The position numbers and the translations under genes were made by a program. This document shows positions 6,336 to 14,122 of a stretch of DNA of 64,000 nucleotides, piece after piece (position 1 is the stretch's first letter; each line of letters opens with the position of its first letter). The notes under the pieces were generated by a model. It was not told where the DNA came from. It searched no databases and saw only the letters and a program-made list of their open reading frames with translations. Source of the DNA: JACVRW01 sp963751105 (lineage in GTDB: Bacteria; Actinomycetota; Thermoleophilia; Solirubrobacterales; Thermoleophilaceae); contig CAVVTG010000002.1 of NCBI GenBank assembly GCA_963751105.1, positions 248,001 to 312,000 of the forward strand, in the 5' to 3' direction.

Positions 6336-9227
6336 TTGACGCTGTCAGAAGCGGCCCTGGTGGGCCGAGAGCACGAGCAGCAGCTCGTCGAGCAGCTGCT
6401 CGACGATGCGGTGGCGGGCGCGCCGCGCGTGGCCTTCGTCACCGGCGAGCCCGGCATCGGCAAGACCTCGCTGCTGCAGGAGCTGGCCGGCCGTGCCGAG
6501 GAGCGAGGCTGCCTCGCGCTGCGCGGCAGCGCTGCCGAGTTCGAGCGCGAGCTGCCCTTTGGGCTGGTGGTCGACGCTCTCGACGAGTACCTCGGCTCGC
6601 TCGATCCCCAGGCCTTCAGCCGTCTCGCGTCAGAGGACCTCTCGGAGGTCGCGGGTGTGTTCCCCGCGCTGCGCTCGCTGCAACCGAGCCCACCGGGGCC
6701 GACCACCGCCGCCGAGCGCTTTCGGGCCCATCACGCCGTGCGCGACCTGATCGAGCGCCTGGCCGGGCCCCAGCCGCTGGTCCTCATCCTCGAGGACCTC
6801 CACTGGGCCGACGGTGCGTCGGTCGAGCTCGTCTCCCATCTCCTGCGTCGCCCGCCGCAGGCGGCTGTCCTGGTCGTGGCGTCGTACCGCACGGGTCAGG
6901 CCGACCGCGGGCTGGAGACGGCCATCGCAGCAGCCGCGGCCAACGGCGAAAGCGTGCGGCTGGTGGAGCTTGGCCCCTTGACTCCCTCGGCCGCCGGCGA
7001 GCTGGTGGATGAGGCCGGCGCAGCCGAGCTCGAGCAGCTCTACCGCGCCAGCGGCGGCAACCCGTTCTACATGCTGCAGCTCGCCCGTAGCGGTGGTGAT
7101 GGAGCCGACGGCGCGCGTCGCGGCACCGAGGTGCCGCCCGCGGTGGTGGCGGCGATCCTGGCCGAGCTCGACGGGCTCACGCCGGGCGCCCGCCGCTTCG
7201 CGGAGGCCGCCGCGGTGGCCGGCGACCCGTTCGAGCTCGATCTCGCGATCGCGGCGGCGGGCGTCGAGGATCCGGAGGCGCTCGATGCGATCGACATGCT
7301 CGTCGCACGCGACCTCGTGCGTCCCGGGAACGTACCCCGGCGCTTCGGCTTCCGGCATCCGCTCGTGCGCGGCGCGGTCTACGAGTCCACCGCAGCAGGG
7401 GCGCGCTTGGCGGCGCATGGGCGCGCCGCCGCGGCCCTGGCCGAGCGGGGCGCCCCGGTTTCGTCACGCGCCCACCACGTGGCCCAGTCCGCCCGGCACG
7501 GGGACACCGCCGCGGTGGCGGTCCTGCGTGAGGCCGGTGAGGAGGCGGCCCAGCGCGCTCCCGCCAGCGCGGCGCAGTGGTTCGAGATCGCGCTGGGCCT
7601 GCTGCCCGCCTCGGCACCCGCGAGCGAGCGCGTCGCGCTCCTGATGGCGCTGGCCGGGGCCAAGGCGGCGACCGGCGCCTTCGAGGACGCCCGCGCGGCG
7701 TTGCTCGAGAGCATCGAGCTCACACCAGGCGACTCCGAGGCGCTGCGGATCAGCCTGATCGGCGCGTGTGCCGGGGTCGAGCAGCTGCTCGGTCATCACC
7801 GAGAGGCACACGAGCGCCTGACCACCGCGCTCGCCCGGCTCCCGGATCCCGCCTCGACCCAGACGGTCGAGCTGCTCATCCACCTGTCCACGGGCCACTT
7901 CTACCGCCAGGACTATCCGGCCATGCGCGACGCGTCCGAGCGCGCGCTCGCCGCCGCAAAGGTGCTGGATGACACGCCGCTGATCGCCGCGAGCAGTGCT
8001 GCGCTCACCGCTGCGCTGGCGTTCATCGGCGGCCAACCCGGGACCGACGCGCAACGCATCGCCGCGGCCGGGCAGGTCGACGGGATGTCAGACGACGAGC
8101 TGGCGCTGCGTCTGGACGCCGTGGCCAACCTCTGTGCGGCCGAGCTCTACCTCGACCGCTTCGCCGACGCCGGCAGGCACGCCGAGCGCGGGTTGGCAAT
8201 CGCCCAGGCGACCGGGCAGGCCGAGGTCTCGCCGTTCCTCATCCCTGTGCTCGGAACGGTCCTGCAGATGCTGGGAAGCCTCGACGAAGCGGTGCGGGTG
8301 CTTGACGAGGCGGCTGAGGCCGCGCGGCTGTCCGGCAACGTGCAGGCCCTGGCGTGGAACCTCCTCAACCACGCGAACGCCTCCCTCTATGTGGGCGATG
8401 TCAACACCGCGCGCCGGGTGGCGCAGGAGAGTGTCGACATAACCCGAGACCTCGACCACAGCCTCGTCTCGACCTACGCCGGGGCGAACCAGGCCTTCGT
8501 GCTGAGCGCGGCCGGCGAGCACGAGCGCGCGATCCGGGCGGTGACCGAGAGCGCCGGGGGCGAGGACCTGCCGCTTCTCCCCGGCGGGTGGCGCGCGAAC
8601 TACTTCGAGGCGATCACGCGCAGCCGCCTGGCGCTCGGCCAGGTCGAGGGAGCACGACGGGCGGCGGCCGGCGCGGCCGCGGTGGCCGAGCGCACCGGCA
8701 CCGGCTTCTCGGGCGCGATGACCGCGCGTGCGGCCGCCGCCCTTGCGCTCGCCGAGGAGAATCCGGAGCGCGCCGCCGAGCAGGCCCTGCTGGCGGCGGC
8801 GAGGTGCGATGCGATCGAGGCACGCGTGGAGGCGGCCATCTCGCGCACTCTGGCGGGCCGGGCTCTGGGCGCTGCCGGCCGCCAGGACGAGGCCGTCGCC
8901 GTGCTCGAGCGCGCCGCTCGAGAGCTCGAGGGCTACGGCGCGGTTCGCCTCCGCCAAGAGGCCGAGCAGGAGCTGCGCAAGCTGGGCCGCCAGATCCACA
9001 GGCGCTCCGCCCCGGGCAAGGCCGACGGCGCCGGGATCGAGACCTTGACCGAGCGCGAGGCGCAGATCGCCGCCCTCGTCACGGATCGCAAGACGAACCC
9101 GGAGATCGCGGCCGAGCTGTTTCTGAGCGTCAAGACCATCGAGACCCACCTGCGCAACATCTTCCGCAAGCTCGACGTGAGCTCGCGAGTAGAGTTGGCG
9201 CGGGTCATGGAGCGGGAACGGGGCTGA
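6336..9227 (+). CDS. LuxR-family ATPase transcriptional regulator (LAL/MalT type), copy 1
   Basis: This is a large cytoplasmic regulator of about 963 aa. An AAA-type NTPase domain occupies roughly residues 10-300, with Walker A GEPGIGKTSLL and Walker B LVLILEDLHWAD. A long alpha-helical TPR-like sensor region (about 330-880) follows, then a LuxR DNA-binding domain (TLTEREAQIAALV, TNPEIAAELFLSVKTIETHL, IFRKLDVSSRVELARVM). LAL proteins are ATP-dependent activators that switch on when an inducer binds. The start is probably TTG 6336, seven nt after a GGGAG site. A TTG at 6294 is also in frame, but the TAGGCT -10 box at 6310 argues against it. The product is clearly paralogous to the regulator at 9920: both share GSAAEFERELPFGLVVDALD. 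It is convergent with the next gene by 23 nt. Confidence 0.92.
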   Translation: MTLSEAALVGREHEQQLVEQLLDDAVAGAPRVAFVTGEPGIGKTSLLQELAGRAEERGCLALRGSAAEFERELPFGLVVDALDEYLGSLDPQAFSRLASEDLSEVAGVFPALRSLQPSPPGPTTAAERFRAHHAVRDLIERLAGPQPLVLILEDLHWADGASVELVSHLLRRPPQAAVLVVASYRTGQADRGLETAIAAAAANGESVRLVELGPLTPSAAGELVDEAGAAELEQLYRASGGNPFYMLQLARSGGDGADGARRGTEVPPAVVAAILAELDGLTPGARRFAEAAAVAGDPFELDLAIAAAGVEDPEALDAIDMLVARDLVRPGNVPRRFGFRHPLVRGAVYESTAAGARLAAHGRAAAALAERGAPVSSRAHHVAQSARHGDTAAVAVLREAGEEAAQRAPASAAQWFEIALGLLPASAPASERVALLMALAGAKAATGAFEDARAALLESIELTPGDSEALRISLIGACAGVEQLLGHHREAHERLTTALARLPDPASTQTVELLIHLSTGHFYRQDYPAMRDASERALAAAKVLDDTPLIAASSAALTAALAFIGGQPGTDAQRIAAAGQVDGMSDDELALRLDAVANLCAAELYLDRFADAGRHAERGLAIAQATGQAEVSPFLIPVLGTVLQMLGSLDEAVRVLDEAAEAARLSGNVQALAWNLLNHANASLYVGDVNTARRVAQESVDITRDLDHSLVSTYAGANQAFVLSAAGEHERAIRAVTESAGGEDLPLLPGGWRANYFEAITRSRLALGQVEGARRAAAGAAAVAERTGTGFSGAMTARAAAALALAEENPERAAEQALLAAARCDAIEARVEAAISRTLAGRALGAAGRQDEAVAVLERAARELEGYGAVRLRQEAEQELRKLGRQIHRRSAPGKADGAGIETLTEREAQIAALVTDRKTNPEIAAELFLSVKTIETHLRNIFRKLDVSSRVELARVMERERG

Positions 9228-9837
9228 GCCCGGGCGCTCGTGCCTGCCGGCTGCGGCCGGCCAGGACGGCCGCCAGTGCGAAGCAGACCAGGCCGATTGC
9301 TCCGAGCGGGCCTGCGTCATGCAGGACGAAGAGCGACGAGAGGCCGAGCAGACCCACCACCGCAACACCGGCCCCGGCGCGCCGGAAGGCCACAGCGGCA
9401 GCGATCATGGCCACGATCCAGGCAGTGTTCCCGATGGCGCTGAGCGCCAGGAGGACCGGGCTTTCGAAGTAGTCCTGAATGACCTCGGCGGCCGTCCCAC
9501 GGTCGCCCGCGGGCAAGCCGCTGGCCTGGTCCACCAGGATGCCGGTTCCGATTCCGAGGGTCGCCTCCCACGCGATGAAGAAGATCGGGAACACCACCAG
9601 AGCACATCTGCTCACGGTGGCGGCTCGACCGGGGAGGCCGGCGATCAGCCTGTACCCGGCCAAGGCCATCAGGCCCGCGCCGATGGCCAACCCGATGTGG
9701 ACCACGAGCCAGAGCGTGGTCTCGCCACGCAGGCCTTCGTAGACGGAGCCACCGAACTGCGGGTGGAAGAGAAGGAGGACGGCGAGCGCTGTCGCGGTGG
9801 CCGGGAGCAGAAGCTCGATGAGCCGATGGGATTTCAT
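9205..9837 (-). CDS. Polytopic membrane protein (DUF4386-like)
   Basis: This 210-aa protein has about six hydrophobic helices, including LIELLLPATATALAVLLLF, LWLVVHIGLAIGAGLMALAG, CALVVFPIFFIAWEATLGIG and GLVCFALAAVLAG. The order resembles small integral membrane proteins of the DUF4386 kind, with no enzymatic motif seen. Start is ATG 9837. The TCGGGG-N5-CCCTGA palindrome at 9872-9888 ends exactly 34 nt upstream, so it belongs to the block's regulon. The 3' end overlaps the LAL regulator 1 gene by 23 nt, and LAL regulator 2 lies directly upstream on the same strand. Confidence 0.75.
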   Translation of the reverse strand: MKSHRLIELLLPATATALAVLLLFHPQFGGSVYEGLRGETTLWLVVHIGLAIGAGLMALAGYRLIAGLPGRAATVSRCALVVFPIFFIAWEATLGIGTGILVDQASGLPAGDRGTAAEVIQDYFESPVLLALSAIGNTAWIVAMIAAAVAFRRAGAGVAVVGLLGLSSLFVLHDAGPLGAIGLVCFALAAVLAGRSRQARAPGLSPVPAP

Positions 9838-9871
9838 GAGACCACGCTCTCACCGGCCGCGTCGGAGGACA

Positions 9872-9900
9872 TCGGGGACGGACCCTGACTCGCACCCTGA
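9872..9900 (-). promoter_or_regulatory. Regulon site upstream of the six-helix membrane protein
   Basis: The imperfect palindrome TCGGGG-ACGGA-CCCTGA (9872-9888) has a second CCCTGA at 9895-9900, 12 nt on. The core ends 34 nt before ATG 9837. Confidence 0.55.
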
Positions 9901-9919
9901 GCCGCCGCCGCGCCGGGAG

Positions 9920-12820
9920 CTAACGCTGCTCCGGCGCCGAGGCCCGCTCGACCACACGCGCCAGCTGCGCACGCGACGAGACATCGAGCTTGCGGAACAT
10001 GTTCCGCATGTGGGTTTCCACGGTCTTGACGCTCAGGAACAGCTCCGCGGCGATCTCGGGGTTCGTTCGCCGGTCGACCACCAGGCGGGCCACGTCGCGC
10101 TCCCGTGGGCTCAGTCCCTCGATCCCGTCGCCGTCGTCCAGCCTCACACGCGCCCGGGTGGGCGTGCGGCTGCCGATCTTGCGCAGCTCGCGCTCGGCCG
10201 CGTCGCGGTAGCGCGACGCGCCGCACCCGTTCAGCTCGTCGGCGGCGCTCCTGAGCTCGCCCTTGGCCCGCTCGGTGTGGCCCGAGGCCGCCAGGCACCG
10301 GCCGGCTAGGAGCCGGCAGAGGGCGGCATCGACTCGGGCGCCGACGTTGCCGGCGGACACGGCCGCGGCCAGCGCCTCCTCGGCGGCGACCGCCGGCTCA
10401 CCGGAATGGAGCGCGACGGCCGCGCTCGCACGACCCGCCATCGAAGCCGCGTGATCGAGACCGACATGCGCGGCCACGGCCGCGGCGCGTGCGGCAGCGG
10501 CCTCGGCATCCACCGGGCGGTCGAGCGCCAGCCAGCAGCGCGTGAGCAACTCGAAGTAGCTCGCCCGCCAACCGCCGGGAATGAGCAGAAGCTCCTCGCC
10601 CCCGGCGCCGGCGATCGCGACCTCGGTGGCCCGCTCGGGGTCGCCCGTCTCACAGAGCGCGTGAGCGAGAACCACGTTGACGTGGCCAGTCACGAGGGAG
10701 GTGCGATCCATGTGGGCTGTCACCTCCGCGCTCTCCTCCGCCAGCGCCAGTGCCGTATCGAGGTCGCCCGAAACTCGCGCGACCATGCTTTGGTTCAGCA
10801 GGCTCCACCCGAGCGACTGGGCGTTGCCCGAAACACGGGCGGCTTCGATCGCTGCTTCGAATGCCTTGGCGGCTTCATCCAGGCGCCCCAACGCCCACAA
10901 CGCCACGCCCACCACGGGGACCAGCGCCGGAAAGAACTCGCCCTGCCCCGCCGCACGGGCGACCGCCAGACCGCGCCGGCCGTGGGAGACCGCCTCGTCG
11001 TAGAGGTCCAGATACAGCTCCGCAGTGCCGAGGAAGGTGACGGCGTCGAGCCGGAGCGCCAGCCGGTCGTCGGGTAGAGCGTCGATGTTCCGGGCGGCCT
11101 CCTCGCGGTGCCTCCGGCCCTCGGGAATCCACGAGCCAAATGCACCGGCCATGGCCAGGGTCGCACTTGCCGCGATCGCCGGAAGCTCGTCGTCAAGCGC
11201 CTTTGCGGCCTCCATGGCGCGCGATCCCTCGGCACGCATCTCCTCGAAGTCCGAGCGAAAGAACGCGCCGCCCGCGAGCGCCAGCCGCAGCTCGATCGCA
11301 GCCGGGGAGCCCGGCTCGGGGAGTCGTGCGAGAGCACCGGCCAGGCGCCGGCGGGCCTCCTCATGGCGACCCAGGAGCTGCTCGGTACCCGCGCAGGCGG
11401 CCGCCAGCCGGCCATCGGCGTCGCCGTCCGCAGCGAGCTCGATCGCTTCGAGCAGCGCCGAGCGGCTGTCCTCGAAGCGGCCCGTGGCCGCCTGGGCCCG
11501 CGCGAGCTCCGTCAGCAACTCGATCCGCTCCTGGGCTGTTGCGTCACCGGGCAAGAGACGCAGGGCGCCGGCGAACCAGCGCGCTGCGCTCTCCGGGGCC
11601 CGCTCCGCCGTGGCGCGCGCGGCTTCGAGCAGCGCAGCCACCGCGGCGGAGTCGCCGTGCATTGCCGACTGCTCCACGTGGTGGGCCCGGGCGGCCGCGG
11701 GCGCGCCGCGCGCCGCCAGCGCCTCGGCGGCGCGCCCGTGTGCGGCGAGCCGCAGACCGATCGGGCAGGACTCGTAGATGGCGCTGCGGACGAGCGGATG
11801 GCGGAAACGGAACCGGCGCGGCACCTCGCCGCGGCGCACGAGATCGCAGGCGAACAGCTCATCCAGTGGGTCGAGGGCCTGCCCGGGCGGGAGGTCCGCG
11901 ATCGCGACAGCCAGGTCGAGCTCGAACGGATCACCGGCGACAGCCGCGGCGTTGGCCAGCGCACGGGCATCAGGGGAGAGTCCACCGATCTCGCGGACGA
12001 TGGAGGCGGCGACTGATCTGGGCACGCTCGTCTCCGCGTCGAGCGGGTCGTGACGTACCGCGCCCAGGCCCGCTCGGGCCAGCTCCAGCGTGTAGAAGGG
12101 ATTGCCCCCACCCATGGCGTAGAGGCGTTCGCTCTGCGCCGGGCTCGCCCCGTCGACGAGAGCCGCCGCCTGCGCTTGGGTCAGCGGTCCGAGCTCCACA
12201 CGAGCCACCCCTTCCTCCAGCGCCGACGCGTCGAGCGCGGCGAGCAGCGCTTCGTCGGCCTGACCCGCTCTGCAGGTGGCGGCGATCAGCACACCGGCGC
12301 GTGGCGGACGGCGCAACAGGTGGGTGGCCAACTCGAGTGAAGCGCCGTCGGCCCACTGAATGTCGTCCAAGGAGAGCAGCACCGGACGCGTCGCCGCGAG
12401 ACGCTCGAACAGCTCTCGCACGGCGTGGTGAGTGCGAAAGCGCTGAGCCGCCGTCGTAGGGGCCGGGCCCGAGCCGAGCGTGCGCAACGCCGGAAACACG
12501 CCCGCCAGCTCTCCTTGGTCGTCGGCGGCGAGCCGGTGAAAGGCGCTCGGCTCGAGCGAGGCCAGGTATTCGTCGAGCGCGTCGACGACCAGGCCGAAGG
12601 GGAGCTCACGCTCGAACTCCGCGGCGCTGCCGGACAGGGTTAGAAATCCCTGATCGGAGGCCAGCTGCAGCAGCGACGCAACAAGGCTGGTCTTGCCGAT
12701 CCCCGGCTCTCCCGAGATGAAGACGAACTGCGGGTTTCCTGCTCGCGCCTCACCGAGCATCTGCTCGAGCAGCGCCAGCTCACGTTCGCGGCCCACGAGG
12801 GGCCGGCTGCGTACGGTCAC
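9920..12820 (-). CDS. LuxR-family ATPase transcriptional regulator (LAL/MalT type), copy 2
   Basis: This 966-aa paralogue of the regulator at 6336 has the same plan. An N-terminal NTPase carries Walker A GEPGIGKTSLV and Walker B VLLSLDDIQWAD, a TPR-like helical middle follows, and the end is a C-terminal LuxR domain (LSPRERDVARLV, TNPEIAAELFLSVKTVETHM, FRKLDVSSRAQLARVVE). The two recognition helices are nearly identical (FLSVKT[I/V]ETH), so both may read the same DNA motif. The GTG start at 12820 is preceded by GGGGGAG with 7-nt spacing. That ribosome site lies inside a CTCCCC/GGGGAG inverted repeat, and a perfect GAGCATATGCTC palindrome is just upstream. No TCAGGG palindrome lies in front of this gene, unlike copy 1. 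Confidence 0.92.
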   Translation of the reverse strand: MTVRSRPLVGRERELALLEQMLGEARAGNPQFVFISGEPGIGKTSLVASLLQLASDQGFLTLSGSAAEFERELPFGLVVDALDEYLASLEPSAFHRLAADDQGELAGVFPALRTLGSGPAPTTAAQRFRTHHAVRELFERLAATRPVLLSLDDIQWADGASLELATHLLRRPPRAGVLIAATCRAGQADEALLAALDASALEEGVARVELGPLTQAQAAALVDGASPAQSERLYAMGGGNPFYTLELARAGLGAVRHDPLDAETSVPRSVAASIVREIGGLSPDARALANAAAVAGDPFELDLAVAIADLPPGQALDPLDELFACDLVRRGEVPRRFRFRHPLVRSAIYESCPIGLRLAAHGRAAEALAARGAPAAARAHHVEQSAMHGDSAAVAALLEAARATAERAPESAARWFAGALRLLPGDATAQERIELLTELARAQAATGRFEDSRSALLEAIELAADGDADGRLAAACAGTEQLLGRHEEARRRLAGALARLPEPGSPAAIELRLALAGGAFFRSDFEEMRAEGSRAMEAAKALDDELPAIAASATLAMAGAFGSWIPEGRRHREEAARNIDALPDDRLALRLDAVTFLGTAELYLDLYDEAVSHGRRGLAVARAAGQGEFFPALVPVVGVALWALGRLDEAAKAFEAAIEAARVSGNAQSLGWSLLNQSMVARVSGDLDTALALAEESAEVTAHMDRTSLVTGHVNVVLAHALCETGDPERATEVAIAGAGGEELLLIPGGWRASYFELLTRCWLALDRPVDAEAAAARAAAVAAHVGLDHAASMAGRASAAVALHSGEPAVAAEEALAAAVSAGNVGARVDAALCRLLAGRCLAASGHTERAKGELRSAADELNGCGASRYRDAAERELRKIGSRTPTRARVRLDDGDGIEGLSPRERDVARLVVDRRTNPEIAAELFLSVKTVETHMRNMFRKLDVSSRAQLARVVERASAPEQR

Positions 12821-12827
12821 CTCGACT

Positions 12828-12854
12828 CTCCCCCTGGGGAGTGAGCATATGCTC
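12828..12854 (-). promoter_or_regulatory. Palindromes in front of LAL regulator 2
   Basis: CTCCCC-CT-GGGGAG (12828-12841) contains the ribosome site of the regulator, and GAGCATATGCTC (12843-12854) is a perfect 12-nt palindrome. Either could be an operator or control translation. Function is not shown. Confidence 0.35.
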
Positions 12855-12880
12855 TTTCACCGCGGCGGCGGGGTGGTGCC

Positions 12881-13084
12881 TCAGCCCACCTGGGGGCCGG
12901 AGAGCTCAGCCCTCAGACTGGCGATCTCCGTGACCGCGGCGCCGACGTAGGCGCTGAGGGTCTCCGCGATCTCGCGGTCGAGGTCGGCCATGTAGGCGGG
13001 GACGCGCCACAGGCCTTCGCTCTCTGCGAGGGCTCGCTCGTGCTTCAGCTCGACCAGACGGCTCTGTATCTCGGTGGCCAACAT
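12881..13084 (-). CDS. Small coiled protein, tandem paralogue A (67 aa)
   Basis: This is a 67-aa, mostly helical protein with no recognised domain. It is clearly related to the next upstream gene (13171-13374), also 67 aa. Shared elements are ERALA..EGL, AYMADL..EI and the strongly conserved AYVGAAVTEIASLRAEL/FVGAAVTEIATFRGQL near the end. I chose ATG 13084 because the upstream palindrome then stands 35 nt away, matching the neighbours, and AGGATG can serve as ribosome site. ATG 13093 and 13120 are alternatives. The VGAAVTEIA.LR.EL signature recurs in small hypothetical proteins of actinobacteria; function unknown. Confidence 0.65.
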   Translation of the reverse strand: MLATEIQSRLVELKHERALAESEGLWRVPAYMADLDREIAETLSAYVGAAVTEIASLRAELSGPQVG

Positions 13085-13119
13085 GAGGCCCATCCTGCGC
13101 TTCGGAGACGTGGATCTCA

Positions 13120-13158
13120 TCGGTGGGCAACCCTGAACCGGACCCATGCGCACCCTGA
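13120..13158 (-). promoter_or_regulatory. Regulon site upstream of paralogue A
   Basis: The core TCGGTG-GGCAA-CCCTGA (13120-13136) has a degenerate downstream half. A second CCCTGA lies at 13153-13158, 22 nt (about two helical turns) from the first. The core ends 35 nt before ATG 13084. Confidence 0.5.
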
Positions 13159-13170
13159 ACCGGGGGAGAT

Positions 13171-13374
13171 CTAGCCCGTCAACCGCCCGTGCAGCTGACC
13201 CCGGAACGTCGCGATCTCCGTGACCGCGGCCCCGACGAAGGCCTGGCTCGTCGCGTGGATCTCGTAGTGGAGGTCGGCCATGTAGGCGAGGTTGCCGGCA
13301 AGGCCCTCGATCGAGGCCAGGGCACGCTCGGCCTGCAGGTCCTGGAGGCGCAGGTGGAGGTCGGTCGCGGTCAT
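13171..13374 (-). CDS. Small coiled protein, tandem paralogue B (67 aa)
   Basis: This second 67-aa paralogue has the same length and plan as the protein at 12881: LQDLQAERALASIEGL, AYMADLHYEI, then FVGAAVTEIATFRGQLHG. ATG 13374 is the only good start. The upstream region holds a variant palindrome CCCGGG-N5-CCCGGG at 13410-13426, again 35 nt before the start, suggesting a related but diverged control site. The pair probably arose by tandem duplication. It may be a pair of interacting helical proteins; that is inference. Confidence 0.65.
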   Translation of the reverse strand: MTATDLHLRLQDLQAERALASIEGLAGNLAYMADLHYEIHATSQAFVGAAVTEIATFRGQLHGRLTG

Positions 13375-13409
13375 GGGGCGATCTTCGGCCGCGCGGGCCC
13401 GTCCGGGCA

Positions 13410-13426
13410 CCCGGGATACCCCCGGG
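13410..13426 (-). promoter_or_regulatory. Variant regulon site upstream of paralogue B
   Basis: CCCGGG-ATACC-CCCGGG keeps the hexamer-N5-hexamer layout and the 35-nt distance to the start (13374) seen for the TCAGGG sites, with altered half-sites. It may be a divergent site or belong to another regulator. Confidence 0.35.
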
Positions 13427-13455
13427 CGGTCCCTGGGCCGGCACGGGCTGCCAGC

Positions 13456-14085
13456 ATGGCGGGCGTGAGCATGCTCGAACTCGACACCCCTCACGGGCTC
13501 GCCCGAGCCCACCTCCACGAGGCCGCGGATCCGTTGGCCGCCCTGGTGCTCGGTCACGGGGCCGGGGGAGGGGTCGCGGCTCCGGATCTGGTGGCCGCGA
13601 CCGAGGCCGCGAACTCCGACCGGATCAGTGTCGCTCTCGTCGAGCAGCCCTACCGCGTCGCCGGCCGGCGGGCGCCCGCTCCTGCGGCACAGCTCGACAC
13701 GGCCTGGGTCGCGGTCACCCGACAGTTGGCGACCGGGGAGCTGAGTGGCCTGCCGCTGATCGTGGGCGGTCGCTCGCTGGGCGCCCGGGTGGCGTGCCGC
13801 ACCGTGGCGGCCACCGGCGCGGTGGCCGTGCTCTGTCTCGCCTTCCCGCTCGTGCCGCCGCGCCGCAAGGGCGGCGCGGCGCCGCCGAGCCGCCTGGGCG
13901 AGCTCGACGCCGTGGCGCTGCCGGTGCTCGTGGTGCAGGGTGAGAGCGACCAGTTCGGCATGCCGCCGCCCGGCCCCAACCGCTCCGTCGTCAGGGTGGC
14001 GGGCAACCACAGCCTGCGCAAGGACCCCGAGGCGGTGGGGAGGGCGGTGCGGGACTGGCTGCCCGGCGCATTACCCCACGGGTAA
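13456..14085 (+). CDS. Alpha/beta hydrolase (KANL3/Tex30-like)
   Basis: This 209-aa alpha/beta-hydrolase lacks a lid domain. It shows LVLGHGAGGG (oxyanion region), VALVEQPYRVAGRRAPAP, the nucleophile elbow VGGRSLGARVACR (Ser in GRSLG), the late acid strand VLVVQGESDQFG and a catalytic His in VAGNHSLRKDP. The arrangement matches the dienelactone-hydrolase/Tex30-like group seen in many bacteria. Substrate is unknown. Start ATG 13456 is likely; GTG 13464 and ATG 13471 are in or near frame. The stop codon is part of the TTACCC-CAC-GGGTAA palindrome that precedes the exporter gene. Confidence 0.8.
   Translation: MAGVSMLELDTPHGLARAHLHEAADPLAALVLGHGAGGGVAAPDLVAATEAANSDRISVALVEQPYRVAGRRAPAPAAQLDTAWVAVTRQLATGELSGLPLIVGGRSLGARVACRTVAATGAVAVLCLAFPLVPPRRKGGAAPPSRLGELDAVALPVLVVQGESDQFGMPPPGPNRSVVRVAGNHSLRKDPEAVGRAVRDWLPGALPHG
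14071..14085. promoter_or_regulatory. 15-nt palindrome before the DHA2 exporter
   Basis: TTACCC-CAC-GGGTAA is a perfect palindrome 37 nt before ATG 14123. TACCC/GGGTA half-sites resemble operators of CsoR-type metal-sensing repressors, but no such gene lies nearby. Confidence 0.4.
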
Positions 14086-14122
14086 GCGATGAGTCTCGGG
14101 GCTGCTGCTTGTCTAAAGGGGG

